From Reyranella sp. (GTDB lineage Bacteria; Pseudomonadota; Alphaproteobacteria; Reyranellales; Reyranellaceae): a DNA stretch of 10,781 nt. Below are positions 1 through 6,812 of the stretch, piece after piece (the stretch's first letter is position 1; each line of letters begins with the position of its first letter). Under the pieces are notes generated by a model that made no database searches, was not told where the DNA came from, and saw only the letters and a program-made list of their open reading frames with translations. The stretch lies in assembly GCA_030679805.1 (NCBI GenBank), contig JAUXST010000405.1, positions 1-10,781 of the forward strand. The letters run 5' to 3'. Both the position numbers and the translations under genes were made by a program.

Positions 1-660
1 GTGGCGGTTGAGCGCCACCGAAACCGGCGCGGTATTGTCGGCAATCTCGCGCGCCAGCGCATAGGCCGCCGGCAGCAGCGCCTCGGGCTTGTGGACCGAG
101 CGCACGAGACGGCCGGCCAAGGCTTCCTCGGCCGGGAAGACGCGGCCGGTCATCACCCATTCCAGCGCCTGCTGCGGGCCCACCAGGCGCGGCAGGAACC
201 AGCTCGAGCAGGCCTCCATGACGATGGCGCGGCGGGTGAAGACGAAGCCATAGCGCGCCGCCTCGGAGGCGAGGCGGATGTCCATCGCGAGCTGCATGGT
301 AATGCCGACGCCGACCGCCGGGCCGTTGCAGGCCGCGATCGTGGGCTTTAGCGATTCGTAGGCGCGGAGCGTGAAGAGCCCGCCACCGTCGCGGTGGCCG
401 TCGAGGCCGGGATCGACCGGCCCGCGATTCTCGGCGTTGAAGGTGTTGGCGCCGCCCGACAGGTCGGCGCCGGCGCAGAAGCCGCGGCCGGCGCCGGTGA
501 AGACCACCGCCCGCACGTCGTCGTCGCGGTCAGCGCGATCCATCGCATCGAGCAGCTCCGACAGCATCCTGCCGGTAAAGGCGTTGAGCTTGTCGGGCCG
601 GTTCAACGTGATCGTGAGGATGCCGTCCTTGGTCTCGTACTTGATCTGCTCGTAGTTCAC
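1..660 (-). CDS. Crotonase / enoyl-CoA hydratase-isomerase family protein, C-terminus cut by the window edge
   Basis: Crotonase-fold enzyme acting on an acyl-CoA thioester in the cytoplasm. The 220 visible residues begin at a GTG (660-658) reading VNYEQIKYETKDG, with a GAGGG ribosome-binding site about 8 nt upstream and the previous gene's stop 10 bp away. Seen: the N-terminal strand with NRPDKLNAFT (residues 20-29), the oxyanion-hole segment GAGRGFCAGADL (56-67), and the second oxyanion-hole segment CNGPAVGVG (111-119). The usual family length is about 260-300, so the C-terminal helices lie outside the window. Odd: by eye, the two catalytic glutamates of classical enoyl-CoA hydratase (rat Glu144 in GGGCELAM and Glu164 in QPEI) are not conserved; the matching stretches are GVGITMQLAM and GFVFTRRA. 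A VMEACSSW segment (near residue 150) could supply an alternative acid. Family membership is sure; the reaction (hydratase, isomerase, hydrolase) is open. It is last in a GT2/SMR/crotonase run, with no obvious functional link. Confidence 0.9.
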   Translation of the reverse strand, partial: MNYEQIKYETKDGILTITLNRPDKLNAFTGRMLSELLDAMDRADRDDDVRAVVFTGAGRGFCAGADLSGGANTFNAENRGPVDPGLDGHRDGGGLFTLRAYESLKPTIAACNGPAVGVGITMQLAMDIRLASEAARYGFVFTRRAIVMEACSSWFLPRLVGPQQALEWVMTGRVFPAEEALAGRLVRSVHKPEALLPAAYALAREIADNTAPVSVALNRH

Positions 661-670
661 GCTGCGACCC

Positions 671-1003
671 TCACGGCTGGTTGATGAGAACGACGCCGCC
701 CATGATCAGCGCGAGGCCGCCGATCTGCTTCAAGCCAAACGGCTCGCCGAACACGAAATGCCCGAGGATCGCCACCAGGGCGTAGGACACCGACACGCTG
801 GGAAAGGCCACCGACACCGGAATCTTGCGCAGCGCCAGGATGTAGAGAAAGGCCGCCGACCCGTAGAGCGCCAGGCCGCACAACGTCGAAGGTCGCATGA
901 GCTGGCCGATGAAGTCCGGGGCATCGGCGCCGGCCTTCAGGAGGATCTGCCCGCCGATGCCGGCCAGAATGCCGATCCCAAGGGCCACGTAGTAGATGGT
1001 CAT
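671..1003 (-). CDS. Small four-helix SMR/EamA-fold membrane protein, likely lipid-carrier flippase subunit
   Basis: 110-residue inner-membrane protein of four hydrophobic segments (about residues 3-22, 38-57, 62-83, 92-108), the size and layout of the small multidrug resistance family. Starts at ATG 1003-1001, 3 bp after the glycosyltransferase stop, with GGAG about 9 nt upstream. Aligned by eye with EmrE, the region GILAGIGGQILLK (11-23) matches AILAEVIGTTLMK, so the essential proton/substrate-coupling Glu14 is a glycine. This argues against a drug exporter and towards the ArnE/ArnF type, which moves undecaprenyl-phosphate sugars across the membrane. Being immediately downstream of an ArnC/DPM-like glycosyltransferase supports that role: flipping the lipid-linked sugar to the periplasmic face. 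ArnE/F form a heterodimer; only one subunit is visible, so a homodimer or a distant partner would be needed. The transported lipid is unknown. Alternative: a generic DMT-family transporter. Confidence 0.82.
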   Translation of the reverse strand: MTIYYVALGIGILAGIGGQILLKAGADAPDFIGQLMRPSTLCGLALYGSAAFLYILALRKIPVSVAFPSVSVSYALVAILGHFVFGEPFGLKQIGGLALIMGGVVLINQP

Positions 1004-1006
1004 CGT

Positions 1007-2035
1007 TCAGGACTCCGATCCGGAATGCTCGCGGTGGGGCTGCCCCGCCGCGCGTGTGTCGGCCCGGGGCCGCTCGACGTCCAGCCCGTCCCCGGCGCGG
1101 CGGAAAACCTCGCGCACGAGATACTGCGGCTTGCGGTTCACCGACAGGAACATGCGGCCGAGATACTCGCCGATCAGCCCGAGCAGCACGAGCTGCACAC
1201 CGGCCAGGACCAGCACGGCGACCATCAGCGAAGCCCAGCCTTGCGGTGGTTGGTCGGAGATGATCGCCTCGACGGTGGTGATGACCGCCGCAATCGCCCC
1301 CAAGGCGCCGAACCCCAGCCCGAACAGGGTGGCGAGCCTGAGCGGCATCACCGAAAAATTGAGGAACATCGCCAGCCACAGCCGGATCAGCCGGCGCATC
1401 GTGTAGTTGGACTGCCCCTCGTTGCGCGGCAGGTGATGGACCTGCAAGCGGCCGACGTTCTGCGTGACTTGAAACACGAGGCCGTCGACATAGGGAAAGG
1501 GTCCCTCGTAACTCGCCACGATGCGCTCGCGCACGAAGGCCGAGAGGCAGCGGAAGCTCGAGAGATAGAGGCCGGGCGGTTTGTCGAGCAGCCGGTCGGC
1601 GCACCAGTTGGTGAAGCGGCTTCCCCAGTTGCGCCAGGGAGCATGCTTCTTCTCGGCGTAGTAGGTGTAGACGGCGTCGTAGCCGCCGTCGCGCGCGTGC
1701 TCGAACAGGCGGCGGACCTCAGCCGGCGGGTTCTGCAGATCGTCGTCCATGGTGATGGCGAAGGCGCCACGGGCGCGGGCGAGGCCCGCCATCACGGCGT
1801 TGTGCTCGCCAAAATTACGACTGAGACTGAGGAGCGTGATCGGCGCGCCCGGCAAGGCAACCAGCTCCTTGCAGACGTCGAGGCTGTTGTCCGGGCTGCC
1901 GTCGACCACCAGGACGATCTCGAGACCGCCGTCGATCTCCAGCGCCCGCAAGGCAGCGACCAGTTCGCCGACCGTCGCGGCGCCGAGATAGACCGGAACG
2001 ACGACAGACAAGGCTGGCGCGGCGATATCACTCAT
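1007..2035 (-). CDS. Family 2 glycosyltransferase, ArnC/GtrB/DPM1-like polyprenyl-phosphate sugar transferase
   Basis: 342-residue inner-membrane enzyme expected to move a sugar from a nucleotide donor to undecaprenyl phosphate on the cytoplasmic face. Seen: GT-A start LSVVVPVYLG (9-18), nucleotide-binding VVDGSPDNS (43-51), LSRNFGEHNA (71-80), the metal-binding acidic cluster MDDDLQNPP (96-104), and the RNEGQSNYT segment (204-212) typical of polyprenyl-phosphate GT2 enzymes. Two transmembrane helices follow (about 228-258 and 268-292), then a basic amphipathic segment (VNRKPQYLVREV), as in ArnC and GtrB. A hydrophilic tail of about 27 residues ends the protein. Start is ATG 2035-2033; it has no strong Shine-Dalgarno. 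First gene of a run with the SMR-like protein (3 bp) and the crotonase; divergent from a GT-C-like membrane protein. The donor sugar (glucose, mannose, formyl-Ara4N or other) cannot be told from the sequence. Confidence 0.93.
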   Translation of the reverse strand: MSDIAAPALSVVVPVYLGAATVGELVAALRALEIDGGLEIVLVVDGSPDNSLDVCKELVALPGAPITLLSLSRNFGEHNAVMAGLARARGAFAITMDDDLQNPPAEVRRLFEHARDGGYDAVYTYYAEKKHAPWRNWGSRFTNWCADRLLDKPPGLYLSSFRCLSAFVRERIVASYEGPFPYVDGLVFQVTQNVGRLQVHHLPRNEGQSNYTMRRLIRLWLAMFLNFSVMPLRLATLFGLGFGALGAIAAVITTVEAIISDQPPQGWASLMVAVLVLAGVQLVLLGLIGEYLGRMFLSVNRKPQYLVREVFRRAGDGLDVERPRADTRAAGQPHREHSGSES

Positions 2036-2324
2036 CGCCCGCCGCCGAGGCGACCGCGCCCGTGCAGGCAGGTTCGAAAAGACGACGGCGCAGCGTCGGG
2101 GGGAGTAGCGTCAGGGGAGGCAAAGGAGTGTTCCGTTGGCTGGATCAGGGGGCGCAGAGCCCGTTGTCCCTGGGGAAGGCGTGAGGCTGGCTGCAGGTGC
2201 TGCGGCGGGCATTGTGCACGCATCTATCCTGTATCGACAACTGCCGGCCGCCAGCCCGTTCCACACCCGGTCTCCTACTCCAAGCCTCGTCTTCCTGCCT
2301 GCTTATGATATCTTCCCCCCCGCC
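2036..2324. promoter_or_regulatory. Divergent intergenic region between the GT2 and GT-C-like genes
   Basis: About 290 bp separate the GT2 start from the preferred GT-C start. Codon third positions here are mixed, unlike the strongly G/C-biased gene bodies on either side, so I read it as mainly non-coding. A weak sigma70-like pair for the minus strand is TTGTCG (2235-2240) with CACAAT (2211-2216), spacer 18, which could serve the GT2 gene with a long leader. For the plus strand a TATGAT (2304-2309) resembles a -10 element but has no convincing -35. A good Shine-Dalgarno (GGAG, 2125-2128) precedes a TTG at 2136, in frame with the GT-C gene; this is the competing start. No palindrome or riboswitch-like structure was recognised. 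Confidence 0.35.
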
Positions 2325-3902
2325 TTGCCAACAGCCCCGATCAAACCTCCAACGATTTCACCGCGCGTCGAGCGGCTACTGCTGGTGCCGTTGTTCGCGC
2401 TGCCGGTCCTCTGGTTGGCTGGCTATTTCTTTCCCCCGATCAACCATGACGTGGCGGCGATCCTCGATGTCTCGGCGCGCTGGGTCGGCGGGGAAAAGCT
2501 CTACGTCGAGGTGGTCGACGAAAACCTGCCGCTCACCTTCGTCGTCCACGCCCTGCCGGTGCTGACCGCCAAGCTGCTGCCGGGCAGCGTGGCGTTCTGG
2601 TTCACGGCCTGGGTCGTGGCCGGCATCTTCGCGTCCTTCGTGGCCTGCCGGCGGCTGGTCCGGCTCGTTCCGTCGGCCGACCACGCCCTCACCGAGGCAC
2701 TGCTGCCGCCGGTCCTGCTGTTTCTGTTCTCGGTCCTGCCCAACGAGCACTTCGGCCAGCGCGAGCACATCATGTTCGTGGCCTGCGCGCCCTACCTGAT
2801 CGCCTCGATGGCCCGCGCCGAATGGGTGATCTTGACCCGCGGCGCCGCCATCGCAATCGGACTTGTGGCCGGCGTGGCGTTGGCGATGAAGCCGCACTAC
2901 CTCGCCATTCCGGCCGCGGTCGAACTCTACCTGCTGTTCCGCCGGGGCTGGCGCGCGACGCTCACCGACCTCATCCCCTGGTCGATCGGCCTGGCGGCGG
3001 TAGCTCACCTGATATCGATGTATACGGTCTTTTCTGACTTCGGCCTGGTCATCATGCCACTCGCCGTCGAGGCCTATGCCCCGATCGGTGATGCAAGCTG
3101 GCGCGACGTGCTGACCAGCAACATCCTCGGCCCGACGCTGATCGCGCTACTGATCTTCGGCATCATCGCCACCATTTTCACTAAGACCATTTCTGCCCGC
3201 GTCCTTGTCGTGTTCGGCATCGGCGCGGCGCTCTCGGCCATCGCCCAGGCGAAGGGCTGGCCCTATCACGTGCTGCCCGCCCTCTCCGCCGCGATCATGC
3301 TGGCCGCGCTCACCGTCTCACAGACTGTCGACCGCTACCTGCCGATCAGCCGCAGCGGACATCACCTGCCGGTGGCGGTGATCTCGGCCACCCTGATGGT
3401 GCTGCTCTATTTTCAGGCCGCACTCTACACGCCGCCCTTCTACAAGCAGCGCCAGTTCGACGATTCGATCGGCGGACGGCTGCAGCATGTGCTCGAGCAG
3501 AACGCCCCCAACCGCACGTTTCTCGTGCTGTCGCCGGGCATCTATCCGATCTGGCCGATGGTCAACTATCTCGGGGGCCGCATGACCATGCGGTTCCTGA
3601 GTCTGTGGATACTGCAGGGCGTCTATGCGACCTGCGACGACTTTCCGGCGCTCTACAATCCACCCGACACGATGGGCGACGCCGAGAAGTACGTCTTCGA
3701 CGCGGTCAGCGACGACTTCGCCCGTGAGCAGCCCGACCTGCTGCTGGTCGACCGCATCGCCGGCGTCCCTCGCTGCCAAGGCAAGGAATTCGACTACCTC
3801 GAATACTTCCTGCAGAACCGCACCTTCGCCGACACTTTCGAAGGCTACGAGCACCTCATGGATTTCGACCGCTACCGGATCTACCGGCGGAAGAAGAAAT
3901 AG
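2325..3902 (+). CDS. Polytopic membrane protein, probable GT-C (ArnT/PMT-like) lipid-linked glycosyltransferase
   Basis: Predicted inner-membrane protein of 525 residues from the TTG at 2325. Seen: a first transmembrane helix (about 18-36, LLLVPLFALPVLWLAGYFF), then a loop with INHDVAAILD (39-48) and DENLPLTF (65-72), the position where GT-C enzymes carry catalytic acidic residues. Roughly ten further hydrophobic segments run to about residue 370, and a soluble C-terminal domain of about 150 residues ends in a basic YRIYRRKKK tail. This layout is GT-C-like, using a polyprenyl-phosphate sugar on the periplasmic side; there is no clear family signature, so the activity is inference. The divergent GT2 and SMR-like genes could supply and flip the donor. 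The start is uncertain: TTG 2136 has a good Shine-Dalgarno but adds 63 residues with non-coding-like codon use; GTG 2385 would cut the first helix. It ends 7 bp from a convergent gene. Confidence 0.78.
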   Translation: MPTAPIKPPTISPRVERLLLVPLFALPVLWLAGYFFPPINHDVAAILDVSARWVGGEKLYVEVVDENLPLTFVVHALPVLTAKLLPGSVAFWFTAWVVAGIFASFVACRRLVRLVPSADHALTEALLPPVLLFLFSVLPNEHFGQREHIMFVACAPYLIASMARAEWVILTRGAAIAIGLVAGVALAMKPHYLAIPAAVELYLLFRRGWRATLTDLIPWSIGLAAVAHLISMYTVFSDFGLVIMPLAVEAYAPIGDASWRDVLTSNILGPTLIALLIFGIIATIFTKTISARVLVVFGIGAALSAIAQAKGWPYHVLPALSAAIMLAALTVSQTVDRYLPISRSGHHLPVAVISATLMVLLYFQAALYTPPFYKQRQFDDSIGGRLQHVLEQNAPNRTFLVLSPGIYPIWPMVNYLGGRMTMRFLSLWILQGVYATCDDFPALYNPPDTMGDAEKYVFDAVSDDFAREQPDLLLVDRIAGVPRCQGKEFDYLEYFLQNRTFADTFEGYEHLMDFDRYRIYRRKKK

Positions 3903-3909
3903 CGGCCGC

Positions 3910-4386
3910 TCACTCTCCCCACTTGCCCATCGCCCGGGCGCGCAGCGCCTCGGGAATCTTGTCGACATCCGGCACCTTGAACACCCCGGACGCCACCAGG
4001 ACGATCTCGCCGCCGCAGACGAGGTCGCAACTGGCGAAGCAGAAATTGAGCGTGCGTCGCGCGATGCGGGCCGACCCTTCCAGCCACTGCCCGAGCCTGG
4101 CGCCTCGCACGAACTCGGTGCCGAGCGAGACCGTGGGATGGGGCCAGCGGATCCCGGTGGCGTGACCGGAGCCCGCGCCCATCACCATGTCGGCCACGGT
4201 GACCAGCAAACCGCCATGCGCCCAGCCCATCGGGTTGCCGTGGCGCTTTTCCAGCGGCAGGCCGACCCGGAGCCTTTCACCCTCGACCTTGAACCAGAGC
4301 GGCCCGATCAGGCCGACGAAATCGTCGCTGACGTCGAGCGGGCGAAAGCCACCGGGGATGAGCGTGGGAACGAGCGCATCGGTCAT
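3910..4386 (-). CDS. PaaI-type hotdog acyl-CoA thioesterase
   Basis: 158-residue single-hotdog-domain protein, the usual length for PaaI-family thioesterases, which hydrolyse CoA thioesters, often aromatic or dead-end acyl-CoAs. Seen: RHGNPMGWAHGG (48-59), carrying the family's HGN and HGG elements, followed by LLVTVADMVMG (60-70), where Asp66 sits at the position of the PaaI catalytic acid. A later strand, PHPTVSLGTEFVRGA (82-96), is the typical T-x-x-L-x-x-x-F hotdog strand. Starts at ATG 4386-4384, sharing the ATGA with the stop of the preceding thioesterase gene (4-bp overlap), so it is the last gene of the six-gene operon and probably translationally coupled. Its end is 7 bp from the end of the convergent GT-C-like gene, with no visible terminator hairpin. 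Substrate unknown. Confidence 0.9.
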   Translation of the reverse strand: MTDALVPTLIPGGFRPLDVSDDFVGLIGPLWFKVEGERLRVGLPLEKRHGNPMGWAHGGLLVTVADMVMGAGSGHATGIRWPHPTVSLGTEFVRGARLGQWLEGSARIARRTLNFCFASCDLVCGGEIVLVASGVFKVPDVDKIPEALRARAMGKWGE

Positions 4387-4826
4387 GTCGGCAATCCATC
4401 GTGGGAGGCAGCGAGACGATCGAGCATACCGCGCACCTCAGGGGCGAACGGCGTGCTGCGGTGGGTTTCCTCGTTCAGCGACACCATGATGACGCGCTGG
4501 ACAGCGGTGCAGTTGCCATCGCCGTCGAACAGGCCCTGGCCGATGACGCACTTGCGCTCGTGCGCCTCGATCAGCCGCGCACAGGCGGTCGCACTGCCGG
4601 GGTAAAACATCTGGCGCTTGAAGTCGGCTTCGATGCGGCCGATGACCAGGCGAAAGCGCGGCAGCCCGGAGCGCACTATTCCACGGAGGTAGGAGACGCG
4701 CGCATTTTCCAGGAGTTCGATGAACGCGCCATTGTTGACGTGGCCGTTGGCATCGACGTCGGCGAACCGGAGATTTTCGGAGGTCGAGAAACCGTAGATG
4801 CCGCGATCGGCAAGATCGAACGCCAT
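4383..4826 (-). CDS. 4HBT-type hotdog acyl-CoA thioesterase
   Basis: 147-residue hotdog thioesterase of the 4-hydroxybenzoyl-CoA thioesterase/YbgC/FcoT-like group. Seen: NLRFADVDANGHVNNGAFIE (18-37), in which Asp25 of DANGHVNN matches the catalytic Asp of the 4HBT family, then ELLENARVSYL (37-47), the helix that packs on the substrate tunnel. A strand with FKRQMFYPG and a basic/acidic AHERKCVIGQ segment follow. Start ATG 4826-4824 is 5 bp after the stop of the VOC gene; its stop overlaps the PaaI gene start in an ATGA. It closely parallels the divergent thioesterase at 8001-8450 (same D-A-x-G-H-V-N-N core), so the locus has two 4HBT-like and one PaaI-like enzyme. Likely role: release of free acid and CoA at the end of, or as relief for, the acyl-CoA pathway encoded upstream. 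Substrate unknown. Confidence 0.9.
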   Translation of the reverse strand: MAFDLADRGIYGFSTSENLRFADVDANGHVNNGAFIELLENARVSYLRGIVRSGLPRFRLVIGRIEADFKRQMFYPGSATACARLIEAHERKCVIGQGLFDGDGNCTAVQRVIMVSLNEETHRSTPFAPEVRGMLDRLAASHDGLPT

Positions 4827-4831
4827 GAAGA

Positions 4832-5677
4832 CTAACGCTCCGCGAATTCCAGGGTCAGATGGGCGGCCTCCACAGGCGGCACGATCAGCCGGCCGGCGTC
4901 GGGCTTCAGCACGACAACGCCGTTCTTCTCCAAGAGGGCCTCGCAGGCGGCGAGGCTGTCGACGCGCACCTGTAGCAGCGCCGGATGGTCGCCCGGCCGC
5001 ACCGGCACGACGCCAGGATAGCGCGCCGCGTAATCCCGGCGGGTGAGGTAGCGGATCGGCTGCGTGCCGGTGTTCACCACCAGTCCCTCGCCGTCGCGCC
5101 GGACCGAGCCCGCGCCGAAATACTTCTCGAGTTCGGTCATCCATTTTGCCGGCTGCTCGGCGATCACGGTGACGCCCAGGATGCCGCGCGCGCCGTTGGG
5201 ATGCTTCGCCCATTCGCCGCGATAGACGAACTCGGGCGTCAGATGCTCGCAGACGAAGAAGCCCACCACCGGCATGTGCGTCTTGGGAATGCGCACGGTG
5301 CGAAACTTGGCGTGCTCGGTCTTGCCCGCGACCTCGACCGCGCGGTCGAAGAAGAGCGGCGCGTCGGGCTGCAGGCCCGCCTGCTTGAAGGCATCGAAGG
5401 CAAGGTCGGCGCCGTCGGTGGCCAGCGCCACGTTGGCGAGACCGCCGCCGTCCTTCAGCCATTCGCGGCGCTCGGCATTGAATTCCGTGTCCTCGACGAT
5501 GCCCAGGATCTCGAAATAGTCCTTGTCGAAGATCATCAGGTGGTTGGCCGTCCCCAGCTTCCTGTGAAAGCCACGCGGCTGGACCTGGAAGCCGAGCCGC
5601 TTATAGGCCGCCTCGGCGGCGTCGATGCCGTCGACCATGACCACGACATGATCGAGCCCCTTCACCGCGCGTTTCAT
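4832..5677 (-). CDS. VOC-superfamily (glyoxalase-like domain) protein
   Basis: 281-residue protein beginning MKRAVKGLDHVVVMVDG, with His10 in the first strand where VOC enzymes place a metal ligand, followed by AAEAAYKRLGF (20-30) typical of the beta-alpha-beta unit. Further seen: NHLMIFDKDYFEILGIVED, with a Glu on the strand expected to carry a ligand, and a second related module in the C-terminal half (VDSLAACEALLEKNGV). This matches the glyoxalase-like fold of about 280 residues with paired modules. Such proteins include dioxygenases, epimerases and lyases; which one cannot be said. Start chosen at ATG 5677-5675, overlapping the MaoC stop by 4 bp (ATGA); a 44-residue upstream extension in the same frame overlaps MaoC coding sequence and is discarded. 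Stop 5 bp before the 4HBT gene. The operon suggests a step in a CoA-ester catabolic route. Confidence 0.85.
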   Translation of the reverse strand: MKRAVKGLDHVVVMVDGIDAAEAAYKRLGFQVQPRGFHRKLGTANHLMIFDKDYFEILGIVEDTEFNAERREWLKDGGGLANVALATDGADLAFDAFKQAGLQPDAPLFFDRAVEVAGKTEHAKFRTVRIPKTHMPVVGFFVCEHLTPEFVYRGEWAKHPNGARGILGVTVIAEQPAKWMTELEKYFGAGSVRRDGEGLVVNTGTQPIRYLTRRDYAARYPGVVPVRPGDHPALLQVRVDSLAACEALLEKNGVVVLKPDAGRLIVPPVEAAHLTLEFAER

Positions 5678-6132
5678 GCCGGCTTCCTCCGCACCATGTT
5701 GATCCCCTTCACCGTCACCACCAGCTCGCCCTTCTGGTTGGTGGCGCCCCAATGTTCGTGGATGACGCCGAGATCCGGCCGGCTCTTGGACGGTATCTTC
5801 GAGGCGCATTCGATCCAGGCGATGAGCGTGTCGCCCGGCCGTACCGGCTTCAGCCAGCGGATCTCGTCGAGACCCGGGGAACCCAGCGCGGTGCGCGTGT
5901 CGATGTAATTGTCGACGAACAGCCGCATCAGCTTGGAGGTGACGTGCCAGCCCGAGGCGATCAGGCCGCCGAACATCGAGGCGCGGGCCGCCTCGGCATC
6001 GACATGGAAGCTTTGCGGATCGAACTGACGGGCGAAATCGACGATCTCCTGCTCGGTGAAGCTGGTCGAGCCCAAAGGGTACTTCTTGCCAGGTTCGTAG
6101 TCTTCCCAGTAGCGCGGGGCGTCGGATTGCAT
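5674..6132 (-). CDS. MaoC-like (R)-specific enoyl-CoA hydratase
   Basis: 152-residue single hotdog-domain hydratase, adding water to a 2-enoyl-CoA to give the (R)-3-hydroxyacyl-CoA. Seen: FTEQEIVDFARQFDPQSFHV (25-44), in which Asp38 and His43 are five residues apart, as in the catalytic Asp/His pair of PhaJ (D-x-N-P-x-H), though the usual Asn-Pro is Pro-Gln here. Then SMFGGLIASGWHV, the MaoC FG-x-x-I-A-x-G motif. The C-terminal half includes RWLKPVRPGDTL, the second family hallmark. Start ATG 6132-6130 (MQSDAPRYWEDY); no clear Shine-Dalgarno. It follows the isomerase-like gene by 52 bp, the widest gap in the operon, and overlaps the VOC gene by 4 bp. Probably acts directly after the acyl-CoA dehydrogenase of the same operon. 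Confidence 0.92.
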   Translation of the reverse strand: MQSDAPRYWEDYEPGKKYPLGSTSFTEQEIVDFARQFDPQSFHVDAEAARASMFGGLIASGWHVTSKLMRLFVDNYIDTRTALGSPGLDEIRWLKPVRPGDTLIAWIECASKIPSKSRPDLGVIHEHWGATNQKGELVVTVKGINMVRRKPA

Positions 6133-6184
6133 GGGATTGGTCTTCGCAGACGCGAGGATCGGATTCAAGGCGTTCGGGAGCGCA

Positions 6185-6793
6185 CTATTTGCCGAGACGC
6201 CAGCCGAGCATATCGAGGCGATCGTTGCCGAAATAGACTTCGCCCTCATACACGAAGCTGGGTACGCCGAAGATGCCTGCTTCATAAGCGCGCCGCGTCT
6301 CGGCAGCCAAGGCGTCCCGCGCCGGCGTCGAGAATGCGTCGGCCAGTACGTCGCGGGCGTCGGTCGACGCCAGACACTCGGCGAGCACGGCACGATCCGC
6401 GATGTCGCGTTGCCCGCTCCACAGTGCCTCGAAGATGGCATGGCGATAGTCGTCGTGCCGCGTCCCCGCCTGATAGAGCAGGAGAGCCGCACAAAGAGCG
6501 GGGACGGAATTGGGCCGAGCCGGCTGAGGCGGGCGCAGCGGCGCTCCGTAGAACGCCGCACACCGGCGAACGTCCGCGATCAGATGGCGACGCTTGGGCG
6601 CGCTCAGCGGATCGTCGTAAGGGGCCCAGACATCGCGGCCCGCTTGCAGATTCAACAGGATATCGATCGAGACGGGCCGCCATCTCCATTCGACCGGAAC
6701 GGGCGGGACGAACGATTTTCGCCGCAGCCGATCGTTGGCGAAGTACGCATAAGGTGAGCGGAAGTCGTAATAGACATCGACCTCGAGGGACAT
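6185..6793 (-). CDS. 2-hydroxychromene-2-carboxylate isomerase-like DsbA-family (GST kappa type) protein
   Basis: 202-residue thioredoxin-fold protein of the HCCA isomerase / GST kappa family. Seen: VDVYYDFRSPYAYFAND (5-21), where Ser13 of the S-P-Y motif replaces the DsbA cysteines and matches the glutathione-contacting Ser of HCCA isomerase. An all-helical insertion follows (about 70-160), then GIFGVPSFVYEGEVYFGND (about 174-192), with the cis-proline V-P-S and the strand that ends in G-x-D-R-L. HCCA isomerase works with glutathione in naphthalene and related aromatic degradation; here the substrate is unknown and the homologues in acyl-CoA operons are generally uncharacterised. Start ATG 6793-6791 with GGAG 6 nt upstream and 19 bp after the dehydrogenase stop. 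Together with a dehydrogenase, MaoC and thioesterases it hints at a ring or unsaturated isomerisation in a CoA-linked pathway. Confidence 0.9.
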   Translation of the reverse strand: MSLEVDVYYDFRSPYAYFANDRLRRKSFVPPVPVEWRWRPVSIDILLNLQAGRDVWAPYDDPLSAPKRRHLIADVRRCAAFYGAPLRPPQPARPNSVPALCAALLLYQAGTRHDDYRHAIFEALWSGQRDIADRAVLAECLASTDARDVLADAFSTPARDALAAETRRAYEAGIFGVPSFVYEGEVYFGNDRLDMLGWRLGK

Positions 6794-6812
6794 TCCGATC
6801 TCCGGATTTGAT

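Noticed and set aside
671..1003. Calling the SMR-fold protein a multidrug exporter
   Set aside because: The Glu14 equivalent is Gly and the gene is coupled to a polyprenyl-phosphate glycosyltransferase.
657..1604. Minus-strand open frame of 315 codons overlapping GT2 and SMR in another frame
   Set aside because: Arg/Ala/Gly/Pro-rich shadow translation of real genes with conserved motifs in the other frame.
758..2308. Long plus-strand open frame of about 516 codons opposite the GT2 and SMR genes
   Set aside because: It is antisense to two clear genes, is rich in Arg/Gly/Asp/His with no domain or hydrophobic pattern, and is expected from G/C-biased codons on the opposite strand.
2376..3008. 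Minus-strand open frame of 210 codons opposite the GT-C-like gene
   Set aside because: Charged low-complexity translation with no motif; the plus strand encodes clear membrane helices here.
3899..3910. GCGGCCGC palindrome at the convergent end of the GT-C-like gene
   Set aside because: An 8-bp G/C-only palindrome is common in such G/C-rich sequence and has no loop or T-run to act as a terminator.
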